From Desulfosudis oleivorans (lineage in GTDB: Bacteria > Desulfobacterota > Desulfobacteria > Desulfobacterales > SURF-7): a stretch of 64,000 nucleotides of DNA. The DNA is taken from the NCBI GenBank assembly GCA_020723325.1, contig DYJD01000031.1, positions 1 to 64,000 on the forward strand. The letters run 5' to 3'. Positions 1 to 6,545 of the stretch are shown here, piece after piece. The position numbers and the translations under genes are program-made. The notes beneath the pieces are model-generated. The model was not told the DNA's origin. It worked only from the letters and a program-made list of their open reading frames with translations, and did no database searches. Position 1 is the first letter of the stretch. Every line of letters begins with the position of its first letter.

Positions 1-79
1 GCCGTAATAAAAATTGCTGCCTGACGATGGGCAGTGTAGTTTAATAAGCGCTTACATTTTAGTTACTTTCACCGAATGC

Positions 80-379
80 ATGTGTCAATATTTTGATGAT
101 CTTAATCTTTCTGACGGTTTGCAATCTGCTGTTCATGAAGGCTGGTTGAACAAAGATGAAGCTGAGATTATGTCAGAATTTCATGAATTGGCGCTAAAAT
201 ACCATCCGACTATAAACAGAGATCAAGACGTGTTAGATGATCCCGAATGGAATGACATCGTAAGAGAAGCACAAAAAACCTGGAAAGCTTTGAGAACACA
301 TTTGACAGATAAAACAGAACTTGAGTTAATGAATGAATTGGAACAACAGTTTGAAGTTGCAAATAAAAGCGACAGCTAA
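80..379 (+). CDS. Uncharacterised protein of an integron-type gene cassette
   Basis: A 99-residue acidic, soluble protein that I do not recognise. It has no membrane segment and no cysteine motif, and looks mostly helical. The reading frame is open back to an ATG at 14, but the ATG at 80 gives a more natural N-terminus (MCQYFDD); neither start has a clear ribosome binding site, which is common for cassette genes read from an upstream promoter. The stop codon (377-379) lies inside the left core of an attC-like site, the arrangement expected of integron cassettes. The left end of the cassette is not identified and probably lies before the window. No function can be given. Confidence 0.55.
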   Translation: MCQYFDDLNLSDGLQSAVHEGWLNKDEAEIMSEFHELALKYHPTINRDQDVLDDPEWNDIVREAQKTWKALRTHLTDKTELELMNELEQQFEVANKSDS

Positions 380-460
380 CCAATCGCTGGACGGGGCCAC
401 GAGTAACTGAGCGGCCTTTTTCAATTGCTGTGGCGCGGCCCGTCAGTTCAAGCGTTCGCT
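374..460 (+). other. attC-like integron recombination site (cassette 1)
   Basis: An 87-bp imperfect inverted repeat. The left core is AGCTAAC (374-380) and the right core GTTCGCT (454-460), preceded by CAGTTCAAGC, which matches the usual L' box of attC sites. Internal arms GACGGGGCCAC and GTGGCGCGGCCCGTC pair with small bulges, as in single-strand-folded attC hairpins. The core bases deviate from the GTTRRRY consensus, so this is a probable site and not a certain one. Confidence 0.65.
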
Positions 461-497
461 GTCTAATTTGGATCAATTGGGTAATTTTTAAAAAGAA

Positions 498-1301
498 ATG
501 AAACGGATTCTTCTACCTATTTTACTCCTAATTTTTTACCCAACTGTAGTCCTTTCTTTGCAGGAGCAAAATCCTAATGGCTATGTTCATCTCTTTGATA
601 AATATGATTTTAATAAGGGTAACTACTCCATTGTCGGTATAGTATGGCACGATCAACGCCACGAACTTCAAAAAACGATTGGGAATTTCTACATCGATGA
701 TATTCAAGTCCTAAATGAAATAAAAGATAGTTGGATAACTGAAAAGCCAAGCCCATTTTATGCTTGCGGTTATCATTTTGGTATTTTTGTAATTCAAGAT
801 GGTTATGAGATAGAATCATTCTTTATAAATGTTGAAAAAGACTGCAATACGGTTGTAACGGAATACGGACAATTCTATTTTGATCCGAGCAAAATACGAA
901 TGCTTAAGGATAAATTCAAAAAGCCTGTCCTAAAAAGGATGCGTTTTAATTCATGCCAAGAAGGCCGTAACTATATAAACGCGTTGGATAAGAATAACAA
1001 ATATTTGATGTATCTCAAACCAAGATGGATAAACTATGATGGTGAATTCCGTTTTTATATACATTGTGATCAAATCGAATTCGATAATCCTGTTTCACAA
1101 CAATGTTTAAATAGCGCGAATGACAGAATTTCTAAAATGTTTCCTAAAGAATTATTTGTTTTGGAGCAGTCAGGTTCTTCAAGTGGTCAGATATTAATTA
1201 CAATGAAATGTAAAAAGGAATTGTATGACAAATTTGACCTTTATAAAATTGATTGGAAATGGAGTGATTATTTACCTGAATTAATGGTGTTGTTCAAATA
1301 A
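498..1301 (+). CDS. Exported protein of unknown function, integron cassette 2
   Basis: A 267-residue protein with an N-terminal signal peptide (positively charged MKR, then a hydrophobic stretch to about residue 20) and no later membrane segment, so it is probably periplasmic or secreted. It contains several cysteines (around residues 90, 116, 153, 190 and 204) that could form disulfides. I do not recognise the family. Its base composition is much more AT-rich than the housekeeping genes of this window, which fits recent acquisition. It is the only gene of the cassette 455-1434, whose 5' bases TTCGCT are the exact reverse complement of the AGCGAA in its own downstream attC. The ribosome binding site is weak. 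Confidence 0.7.
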   Translation: MKRILLPILLLIFYPTVVLSLQEQNPNGYVHLFDKYDFNKGNYSIVGIVWHDQRHELQKTIGNFYIDDIQVLNEIKDSWITEKPSPFYACGYHFGIFVIQDGYEIESFFINVEKDCNTVVTEYGQFYFDPSKIRMLKDKFKKPVLKRMRFNSCQEGRNYINALDKNNKYLMYLKPRWINYDGEFRFYIHCDQIEFDNPVSQQCLNSANDRISKMFPKELFVLEQSGSSSGQILITMKCKKELYDKFDLYKIDWKWSDYLPELMVLFK

Positions 1302-1313
1302 ATGTAAAAAATC

Positions 1314-1440
1314 AGCGAACCAACAATTCTACCAGAGCGCTGAGGCCCGTAGCATTTTTGAAATTCGTTGCTTCTCGAAAAATTCTTTCTTTTTATAGTC
1401 TTTCGGCAGCCCCTGCGCCTTAGTGAACTGAGCGTTCCGG
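1314..1440 (+). other. attC-like integron recombination site (cassette 2)
   Basis: The left core AGCGAAC (1314-1320) is the reverse complement of GTTCGCT, the core at the left edge of this same cassette. That is the relation expected when a circular cassette is inserted between G and TTRRRY. The right core is GTTCCGG (1434-1440), preceded by a TGAACTGAGC L'-like box. Inner arms (AGAGCGCTGAGGC and its partner GCCCCTGCGCCTT) pair imperfectly around a loop of about 60 bases. Confidence 0.65.
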
Positions 1441-1536
1441 GATGTCGAAATTCGTATTTATAGAGCGAGCACTACGGCTATCATTCTGCCACTCAGAGCC
1501 ACAGCCCAAAAGTGCACAATAGCTTTTTCATTCTGC

Positions 1537-1692
1537 TCAACAGGTTTGATAAAAATTCAACCAAGATCCGCCTATGATAACCCCATGTTTTTTCAACTTA
1601 GTTTCTAACGTACCGTAGTCCGGTGCCCTCCCATGCATCCCGGCATGGTGCCTCACATTTTTACGCATCATTTCAGCCAGTGCGTTACCCAC
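1537..1692 (-). CDS. Small basic protein of 51 residues, unknown function
   Basis: A short open frame starting at GTG 1690-1692, preceded by AAAGGGAG. The product is basic and histidine-rich (VRHHAGM near residues 13-19), with PDYGTLETKLKKHGV in the middle and GGSWLNFY near the C-terminus. No domain is recognised. It reads away from the toxin-antitoxin pair and lies in the first stretch after the last visible attC site. Its leader contains a CCC-GAAA-GGG hairpin that overlaps the ribosome binding site and is repeated, without an intact gene, at 2440-2470. The protein-like composition and good ribosome binding site support it, but its length makes this a moderate call. Confidence 0.45.
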   Translation of the reverse strand: MGNALAEMMRKNVRHHAGMHGRAPDYGTLETKLKKHGVIIGGSWLNFYQTC

Positions 1693-1694
1693 GG

Positions 1695-1725
1695 CTCCCT
1701 TTCGGGTATTTAGTTTTCAAAGAGC
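1695..1725 (-). repeat. Leader repeat, copy 1
   Basis: A 31-bp element matching 2440-2470 at 27 of 31 positions. On the minus strand it reads GCTCTTTGAAAACT, then a small CCC-GAAA-GGG hairpin that includes the ribosome binding site of the 51-residue gene ending at 1537. The two copies flank the toxin-antitoxin module in direct orientation. Confidence 0.7.
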
Positions 1726-1789
1726 AATAGACTGTCAAAAAATAACTCGTTGCTTCCATCATAGCCGATTGGCCATTGATTTATTGGTT

Positions 1790-1816
1790 CTTGTGAATTA
1801 CAATGTAATACACAAG
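1790..1816. promoter_or_regulatory. Probable operator of the RelB/YafQ-type operon
   Basis: An inverted repeat, CTTGTGAATTAC-AAT-GTAATACACAAG, with 11 of 12 arm positions paired. It sits directly before the ribosome binding site (AAAGGAG, 1817-1823) of the antitoxin gene. RelB/DinJ antitoxins usually repress their own operon by binding such palindromes; binding here is inferred. Confidence 0.6.
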
Positions 1817-1829
1817 AAAGGAGATTGTT

Positions 1830-2093
1830 ATGGCTGCAAATGCAATAGTCCAGGCCCGTATTGATAAGGTTGTCAAAGAAGAAGCCGCCGCCGTTTTGGC
1901 TGCAATGGGATTGACGGTATCGGACGCAGTACGCTTGCTGCTGACCCGTGTAGCGCGCGAGCATGCCTTGCCATTTGACCCGTTGATTCCGAATGTAAAG
2001 ACGATTGAGGCGATGAAAGAAGCTCGTCGTGGTGGATTGAAATCATTCGATAGCATCGGCTCGTTGATGGCGGACTTGAATGAGGACGATTGA
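1830..2093 (+). CDS. RelB/DinJ-family antitoxin
   Basis: An 87-residue protein with the N-terminal ribbon-helix-helix typical of DinJ/RelB antitoxins: a short strand with ANAIVQARID, then helices with AAAVLAAMGLTVSDAVRLLLTRVA. The C-terminal half (FDPLIPNVKTIEAMKEARRG) is the toxin-wrapping segment seen in the family. It should neutralise the toxin encoded immediately downstream and repress the shared promoter through the palindrome at 1790-1816. The start ATG has a good ribosome binding site (AAAGGAG, 6-nt spacing). The gene overlaps the toxin start by 14 nt, implying coupled translation. Confidence 0.9.
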   Translation: MAANAIVQARIDKVVKEEAAAVLAAMGLTVSDAVRLLLTRVAREHALPFDPLIPNVKTIEAMKEARRGGLKSFDSIGSLMADLNEDD

Positions 2094-2361
2094 ACGCACC
2101 GGCCAATTCAAACGGGATTATAAGCGCGAAATAAAAGGACCGCATCGCGCAACGTTGGAATGCGACTTTATTGAAATATTAACGTCACTGGCGAATGATA
2201 TCCCGCTGACCGAAAAGCACCATGACCATGCAATGACCGGCAATTGGAAAGACCATCGGGATTGCCACATCAAGCCGGATTTGGTGCTGATCTATCGGAA
2301 ACCCGATGCTGAACGTTTGCAACTGGTTCGAATTGGTTCGCACTCGGAACTTGGTCTGTAA
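2080..2361 (+). CDS. YafQ/RelE-family mRNA-cleaving toxin
   Basis: A 93-residue protein of the RelE superfamily, YafQ branch. YafQ enzymes are ribosome-dependent endoribonucleases that cut mRNA in the ribosomal A site. Family landmarks are present: the FKRDYK N-terminal helix, HHDHAMTGNWKDHRDCHI with catalytic-type histidines and the W, PDLVLIYR, and the C-terminal GSHSEL with the last active-site histidine. The length is normal and no key residue is missing, so it is probably active. It follows the antitoxin with a 14-nt overlap. Modules like this are common in integron arrays and integrated elements, where they stabilise the DNA. Confidence 0.9.
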   Translation: MRTIERTGQFKRDYKREIKGPHRATLECDFIEILTSLANDIPLTEKHHDHAMTGNWKDHRDCHIKPDLVLIYRKPDAERLQLVRIGSHSELGL

Positions 2362-2439
2362 CAGAAGAAACGATGGTAATTTGTCTTTCCAATTCCGTCC
2401 TTTCAAAAAACGTATCATTAGACAATATGTTCCCCCATA

Positions 2440-2470
2440 CTCCCTGTCGGGAATTGAGTTTTCAAAGATC
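2440..2470 (-). repeat. Leader repeat, copy 2 (no intact gene behind it)
   Basis: The second copy of the 31-bp element at 1695-1725, same orientation. On the minus strand the hairpin is TCCC-GACA-GGGA and is followed by ATGGGGGAACA, but the frame stops after six codons. It therefore looks like the leader of a lost or decayed relative of the 51-residue gene. Confidence 0.6.
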
Positions 2471-2501
2471 CGATGTAATGCCGAAAAAGGTTATATGCAA
2501 T

Positions 2502-2978
2502 TTAATCTTTCAAAGCATTTTTGAATTCCTTAGCTGTCAAACCTGATCCTGCCGCCAACCGAGCAAACATTTTGTCATATTTATGCGACTCCCGGCAGCT
2601 CTGATAGGTCAGGTGCTGGCATGTCCGGCACTGGAAATATTTTGAACCCGGTGCACTGTAAAGTTTCATTGCCTGTCTGCTGCATCTTGGACACAGGAAA
2701 AAATATTGAACGCCGCCGAAAAAAGGGAGCTTGCGGACCAGTTGAACCTCGTAATCGATTTGTTCGGTTTTCCGCCAGGTGTAATACAGCCGGACATATT
2801 CATCCGCCAAATTGAGCTGATACCAGATGGAAGCGGTCGGCGTTCCACATCGTGACCAGGTTAATAAACCGCTTGTGCGCCGTTTATTCCGCACCAGGTA
2901 ATTGACATCCAGCGCTAATGAATCTTCAACGGTGAAATTAAAAGCCCATGGCTGTCTCCCGGAACCATAACCGCCCAT
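2502..2978 (-). CDS. Mobile-element-associated zinc-ribbon protein (GGYGSGR type)
   Basis: A 158-residue protein beginning MGGYGSGRQPW. This belongs to a family of hypothetical proteins often found in bacterial integrated elements (recalled from general knowledge, not searched). The N-terminal part is basic and aromatic. A probable zinc ribbon lies around residues 96-120, with FFLCPRCSR followed by YFQCRTCQHLTY, and then a helical C-terminus. Its role is unknown; DNA or RNA binding is a reasonable inference from the zinc ribbon. The next gene on this strand (ending at 3739) lies about 760 bases upstream. Confidence 0.7.
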   Translation of the reverse strand: MGGYGSGRQPWAFNFTVEDSLALDVNYLVRNKRRTSGLLTWSRCGTPTASIWYQLNLADEYVRLYYTWRKTEQIDYEVQLVRKLPFFGGVQYFFLCPRCSRQAMKLYSAPGSKYFQCRTCQHLTYQSCRESHKYDKMFARLAAGSGLTAKEFKNALKD

Positions 2979-3738
2979 AATAACCTTTCAGGTTTTCCTA
3001 AATATGTTACAAAAATGTAATTTTAATTTTCACTATTTTTTAAATATTATATTGTTATTATTGATTTTTATCAAATTCCGCCATGTGACACCTGACAAAA
3101 AATGTTTCTGAATGTTTACGTTGACGTTAATTTTGAAACTGATGCTTATTTTCGCTTGACCGACCCTGTACTATAAGATTGAGGTTTCAGGAAGGCATCC
3201 AGGGTCACAAGGTTACCTTCCATCCACCTAAAGCCTTATCCCAGCGCTCGGGATCACTGAACAAGGCAAGCCGCGATATCCTCTTCATTTCTCCCTTTCT
3301 CTGTCTGTCCGCTCGGTGCCTTTTTTGCTGGATCTGCTGCTTGATCGGCAAAAGCGATTGACTGAATCGCCGAAAATCCAAATTTTTCTGTCCGGTCTGC
3401 TGACCACCCGGGAGCCGCCGCGCTGAAATGGCCCTGGTTGGTTCGTCGGGTGGTTGATTCCGCCTTGCGCTGGTTTCGGCTAAAATGATGAGGCTGAAGG
3501 TTTGAATCCTGGCTCGGGAAAAAATCCTTGGACATATGGTATATTATATAAATACTTTGATCCATCAAAGCCAGAGGCACAAAAACGGCTTTCAGGTCAT
3601 CTATTCGGCTAAAGGCTTTAACCGGCTCGTGTTTGCTGCGATTTTGACTCATTTTTCCTGGCTTTGACCCATCAAAGCGAGAATATTTTGAAAATCCATT
3701 TTGTGTTTGATGCATCAAAGCGAGCAGGCTTTGACCCA
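2979..3738. other. Gene-free 760-base stretch with a palindrome cluster
   Basis: No convincing gene is seen. The first 200 bases are AT-rich and could carry the promoter of the zinc-ribbon gene. Open frames here (for example 3254-3832 minus) have unnatural composition and overlap the palindromes. The right part, 3555-3744, holds four CTTTGA-N4-TCAAAG-type palindromes described separately. Confidence 0.5.
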
Positions 3739-3744
3739 TCAAAG
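3555..3744. repeat. Four-copy palindrome cluster, possible iterons or operators
   Basis: Near-identical 16-bp palindromes lie at 3555-3570, 3662-3677, 3705-3720 and 3729-3744. Each has CTTTGA and TCAAAG arms (one base off in copy 3) around TCCA, CCCA, TGCA and CCCA. Copies 2 to 4 are each followed by CGA. The last copy contains the stop codon of the adjacent minus-strand gene. Such spaced repeats next to a probable DNA-binding protein suggest an origin or multi-operator region. Confidence 0.7.
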
Positions 3745-4185
3745 CGATTTTTGTTTTTTGAAGCCGATGCCATCCGGAAGCGATCTGTTGATTTCTGTCT
3801 TCTGATACTCGATTGTCCCATATCTTTTCCATCGCTGGCTGATGCTGTATTTAGTCGGCTGTTTCAAATACCAGTTGCCGGGAACGGCAATATCAATGAA
3901 GCCTTTTTCTTCAACCAATTCACGAAGCACCCGGTCGAAGGTTTGGGAAGATTTAAGTCCGAGTTCTTTTGCCTCTGAAAAAGTAAAAATAATTTCGCCG
4001 TTGTTGGTTATGACAAGATCCTTGATTCCCTTTTTCTTTTTGGCATTCTTCCGGTGTGCTTTCTGATGGAATCGGATAAGGCAAACAATTGCCGCTTTGC
4101 CGGATAAGTCCATAAAGGCATCACTTTCAATTAGTGCCGCTTCGAGCATGCAGAAACTTCGGTTAACAAATTTGCGTTTTTTCAT
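3739..4185 (-). CDS. Probable winged-helix DNA-binding protein of the element
   Basis: A 148-residue basic protein. It starts MKKRKFVNRS, has a helical N-terminal part (DLSGKAAIVCLIRFHQKAH), then IIFTFSEAKELGLKSSQTFDRVLRELVEEKGFIDIA, which reads like a winged helix with its recognition helix, and a basic C-terminus. I do not recognise a named family. Similar proteins sit in integrated elements of deltaproteobacteria, where they may act in replication or control (inference). Its 3' end runs into the palindrome cluster, making it the best candidate to bind those sites. The start ATG lacks a strong ribosome binding site. Confidence 0.6.
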   Translation of the reverse strand: MKKRKFVNRSFCMLEAALIESDAFMDLSGKAAIVCLIRFHQKAHRKNAKKKKGIKDLVITNNGEIIFTFSEAKELGLKSSQTFDRVLRELVEEKGFIDIAVPGNWYLKQPTKYSISQRWKRYGTIEYQKTEINRSLPDGIGFKKQKSL

Positions 4186-4230
4186 TCACCCATACCAAAG
4201 GTATTGCCGCTTTAAAAAGTGTTCGGGAAA

Positions 4231-4271
4231 CCTGCCGGAACCTGGCAGGAAACCGGCCGGAACGTCCGGTT
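4231..4271 (-). terminator. Two adjacent GC-rich hairpins, possible terminator
   Basis: CCTGCC-GGAACCT-GGCAGG (4231-4249) is followed by AACCGG-N9-CCGGTT (4251-4271), just past the stop of the HTH gene at 4279. There is no clear U-tract, so intrinsic termination is uncertain. Confidence 0.35.
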
Positions 4272-4278
4272 GAATATC

Positions 4279-4506
4279 TTATTCCTTCCCGACTGATCCT
4301 TTGTTGAGAATCATTCTTTTGCTTGAAATAAATTGCAGGACATCCGGGACAAGATAAATCCGGTCCCTATGGGAGATCTTGCAGAAAGGAAGACCTTCAT
4401 CATGCCTCAATCGATCTAACCCGGCCTTTTTGATGCCGAGCAGGTCTATCAATTCTTTTTCGGTCAAAATATCGTTCATGCTTTGGAGCTGGTTTCCGTT
4501 GCTCAT
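4279..4506 (-). CDS. AlpA/excisionase-like helix-turn-helix protein
   Basis: A 75-residue protein with one winged-HTH of the AlpA/excisionase (HTH_17) type: LTEKELIDLLGIKKAGLDRLRHDEGLPFCKI, then RIYLVPDVLQFI, the usual strand and helix that close this fold. Members act as excisionases or transcription activators of integrase genes. The start ATG is preceded by AGGAAAGG with good spacing. It overlaps the preceding zinc-finger gene by 107 nt in another frame, an unusually long overlap, but both proteins look real. Confidence 0.75.
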   Translation of the reverse strand: MSNGNQLQSMNDILTEKELIDLLGIKKAGLDRLRHDEGLPFCKISHRDRIYLVPDVLQFISSKRMILNKGSVGKE

Positions 4507-4717
4507 TTTCGTTTTCCTTTCCTAAAAAAATTTCAATCGCTCTTGCCTTCCGTGAAAGTCCTTTGGCAAGCGCTTTCCGATATGCGCGTTCCAGATCCGC
4601 CGGATCTGCCATAAGGAACATTTGCACGCATGTACTACAAACAAAGTCAGACCCAGGCGACGGCCGGTAGCTCGGTTCATTACATCCGCAAAAAAGGCAT
4701 CCTTCGGTTTGCATCAA
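4400..4717 (-). CDS. Small zinc-finger protein of the element
   Basis: A 105-residue protein with a four-cysteine N-terminal finger, CLFCGCNEPSY then FVCSTCVQMF (residues 7-35), followed by a helical part (ADLERAYRKALAKGLSRKARAIEIFLG) and a very basic tail. The fold suggests nucleic-acid or protein contact; no function is known to me. It lies upstream of the HTH gene on the same strand and overlaps it by 107 nt. The basic tail encoded in the overlap may be under little constraint. Its position between a BRO-type antirepressor and an AlpA-like protein points to a regulatory role in the element. Confidence 0.6.
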   Translation of the reverse strand: MMQTEGCLFCGCNEPSYRPSPGSDFVCSTCVQMFLMADPADLERAYRKALAKGLSRKARAIEIFLGKENENEQRKPAPKHERYFDRKRIDRPARHQKGRVRSIEA

Positions 4718-4762
4718 TAATTACCCTTTATTCATTTTGGTTCCGTCAATTTTAAAGGTGAT

Positions 4763-4785
4763 CCGGCCGGTGATATTCCGGCCGG
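4763..4785 (-). terminator. Perfect CCGGCCGG hairpin after the BRO gene's upstream neighbour
   Basis: CCGGCCGG-TGATATT-CCGGCCGG forms a perfect stem-loop in the gap between the zinc-finger gene start and the BRO gene stop. It could terminate BRO transcription or act as an RNA processing signal; there is no clean U-tract. Confidence 0.35.
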
Positions 4786-4819
4786 TCCCTTGCTGCTGGT
4801 CATGCCTGATAGACATCCA

Positions 4820-5593
4820 TCAGGCCGCCGACTTGGTTTCAGGTTTCAGCAGGTCCAAAACCGACCGTTTCCAAAACAGTTGCTGAACAGGTGTCCCGTC
4901 GGAATGTCGCTTTCCAGTATCTTTTGAAACAGCATATGGCATCCCTTTTTCCGTTGGTTCCCATCTGATCCGTTTCTTGTGGTCCCGGTGGTCGATCTGA
5001 AGACCAATGCTTTTTAGCAAATGGTTTACCTTGACGGGTGATATACCGAGTTCCATCCCGATATCGGAGGGTGTCATGTGCATCTCATTATCATCGGCGA
5101 TTAGATGCGTGGTTCCGATCAGTTCCAGACAATCAATGCTGTACAGATGCCGTATTGCATGGTTGGCGGAAAGCAAGGCTTGATTCCCTTTCAAACCGAA
5201 GCAGTGAGTTAGTTTGATAGCGGATTCCGCTTCCAGTTGAAGAAATGCAAAGGTCAATTTTCTGTCTGGAATAAACATGCCGGTCTTACGAATGGCAGGG
5301 AGCACTTCATGGGTAATCCAGCGTATGAAGTGCTTTGCTTCGGGTTTGTTAGAACGAATTATCAGGGTGTAAAGTCCGGCTTCGTTGACAAGCCAGACTT
5401 CACGATTTTGACCTGATATCGGTAAAACCGATATCAGCTTTTCATCATCATCCAATCGTGACATTGCATCTGCAACGTTGTTGATGTCAAGAAGGCTGCA
5501 AACATCCTTCGCAATCCACCACAGCTCACCGTTTTCATCCTGAACCATACGAATGTCATGGGTTTCAAATTTTCGTAAAATGATTTCGTTCAT
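4820..5593 (-). CDS. BRO-family phage antirepressor
   Basis: A 257-residue protein with an N-terminal Bro-N domain (about residues 1-105): GELWWIAKDVCSLLDINNVADAMSRL, then EVWLVNEAGLYTLIIRSNKPEAKHFIRWITHEVLPAIRKTG, the hallmark run of the family. The C-terminal part (NEMHMTPSDIGMELGISPVKVNHLLKSIGL, then EPTEKG) resembles a KilA/antirepressor-type HTH with a terminal ligand domain. Such proteins override phage repressors. The start chosen (MNEIILRKF) has an AGAGG ribosome binding site; an upstream in-frame ATG at 5630-5632 would overlap the neighbouring gene. It follows the AlpA-like gene closely. Confidence 0.85.
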   Translation of the reverse strand: MNEIILRKFETHDIRMVQDENGELWWIAKDVCSLLDINNVADAMSRLDDDEKLISVLPISGQNREVWLVNEAGLYTLIIRSNKPEAKHFIRWITHEVLPAIRKTGMFIPDRKLTFAFLQLEAESAIKLTHCFGLKGNQALLSANHAIRHLYSIDCLELIGTTHLIADDNEMHMTPSDIGMELGISPVKVNHLLKSIGLQIDHRDHKKRIRWEPTEKGMPYAVSKDTGKRHSDGTPVQQLFWKRSVLDLLKPETKSAA

Positions 5594-5598
5594 CCTTT

Positions 5599-5787
5599 TT
5601 ACCTCTCGGCTTTTTGATGTTTTTCCAACCAAGGAAGAACCTGAGACAATCTGAAACGGTTATACTTGCCTACTGGAAGCCGAGGGATTGCATCAGATCC
5701 GGTCTGTCGTGTTTTTGAATAAATCCAAGATTTTTTAACCTTTAAGTGGTCTGCCAACTCATCAACGGTTAAAAGTTTTTCTTCCAT
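5599..5787 (-). CDS. AlpA/excisionase-like DNA-binding protein
   Basis: A 62-residue protein made of one HTH_17-type domain: LTVDELADHLKVKKSWIYSKTRQTG, then IPRLPVGKYNRFRLSQVLPWLEKH. This is the standard excisionase/AlpA layout with the beta wing (RLPVGKYNRF). It is the first gene of the leftward BRO transcript and has a strong AGGAGGT ribosome binding site. Its promoter lies in the repeat-rich divergent region 5788-5954, which probably also serves the rightward ribbon-helix-helix gene. It could be an excisionase or the activator of element genes. Confidence 0.8.
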   Translation of the reverse strand: MEEKLLTVDELADHLKVKKSWIYSKTRQTGSDAIPRLPVGKYNRFRLSQVLPWLEKHQKAER

Positions 5788-5822
5788 AGAAACCTCCTTT
5801 TATGGGAAAAAGTTAAAGACAT

Positions 5823-5940
5823 ACAATACATGTTGTATAATATATTACATGTATACAATATATGTGTCAATATGAAAATGTATTGTAAAATATAACACGT
5901 GATGATATATAAATTTGCATGCTGATAACACAATACATAT
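5823..5940. promoter_or_regulatory. Divergent control region with ACAATACATGT repeats
   Basis: Four related sites lie in the 167-base AT-rich gap between divergent genes: ACAATACATGT (5823-5833), ACAATATATGT (5855-5865), ATGTATTGT (5878-5886, inverted) and ACAATACATAT (5930-5940). The last abuts the ribosome binding site of the rightward gene. They are probably operators for the ribbon-helix-helix protein or the AlpA-like protein. Confidence 0.55.
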
Positions 5941-5954
5941 TTGGAGGTGGAGGT

Positions 5955-6485
5955 ATGGCAGCTACAAAAAAAGGTGGTGGAGGAAAATTATCACGATCTG
6001 AGGTCGTTACGATTAGACTTGATCCAAAGCTTAGATTTGCAGCAGAACTGGCAGCAAAAAAACAAAGGCGAACGCTTTCGAGTTTTATTGAGTGGAGTAT
6101 CGAACAATCAATTCAACAAGAGGCAGTTGCATATGATACTCACGATAATCGTATCACCGCCTATGAAGCGATGAATTCTGTTTGGGATGTGGAAGAATCT
6201 GATCGCTTTATCAATCTTGCCTTTATGTTTCCTGAACTATTGAGTTTCGATGAAGAAAAGCGATGGAAATTGATTAAAGAACATCCATATTTCTTTTTGA
6301 TAGTTAAGCGATCACACAATAACTATTTATCTTGGGAAAAGTGCCCAATGAATATTGACAATAAGAAGGTTAGAGAATGTTGGAGTCTCTTAAATAAAAT
6401 TCTTTCTGGCGAAGCAGATGAAGATGCAATTCCACCAGTTTCACCCGGCCAAATAACTGAAAAAGATGAGGGTGTTCCATTTTAG
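5955..6485 (+). CDS. Ribbon-helix-helix protein, possible element repressor
   Basis: A 176-residue protein. After a lysine/glycine-rich start it carries a CopG/Arc-like ribbon-helix-helix at about residues 15-50 (SEVVTIRLDPKLRFAAELAAKKQRRTLSSFIEWSIEQSI). The remainder (EESDRFINLAFMFPELLSFDEEKRWKLIKEHPYFF) is helical and unknown to me. The start ATG at 5955 has a GGAGGTGGAGGT ribosome binding site; an upstream in-frame ATG (5919) is less likely. It is transcribed away from the AlpA-BRO genes across a shared control region, the layout of a repressor versus antirepressor switch. A terminator follows. Confidence 0.7.
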   Translation: MAATKKGGGGKLSRSEVVTIRLDPKLRFAAELAAKKQRRTLSSFIEWSIEQSIQQEAVAYDTHDNRITAYEAMNSVWDVEESDRFINLAFMFPELLSFDEEKRWKLIKEHPYFFLIVKRSHNNYLSWEKCPMNIDNKKVRECWSLLNKILSGEADEDAIPPVSPGQITEKDEGVPF

Positions 6486-6521
6486 TGAATTGTATTATAC
6501 AGGAATATTCAAAGACTAGGG

Positions 6522-6545
6522 AAGGCGGTTATCCTGCCGCCTTTT
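6522..6545 (+). terminator. Rho-independent terminator
   Basis: AAGGCGG (6522-6528) and CCGCCTT (6537-6543) form a perfect stem around an 8-base loop, followed by a short T run, 37 bases after the ribbon-helix-helix stop codon. Confidence 0.75.

Noticed and set aside
2959-2965. CCGGAAC, the left core expected for a third attC matching TTCCGG at 1435
   Set aside because: It lies inside the coding sequence of the GGYGSGR protein and is not flanked by attC-like arms; probably chance.
3254-3832. 192-codon open frame on the minus strand
   Set aside because: It runs through the palindrome cluster, overlaps the end of a better gene, has no ribosome binding site and its translation is low-complexity in places.
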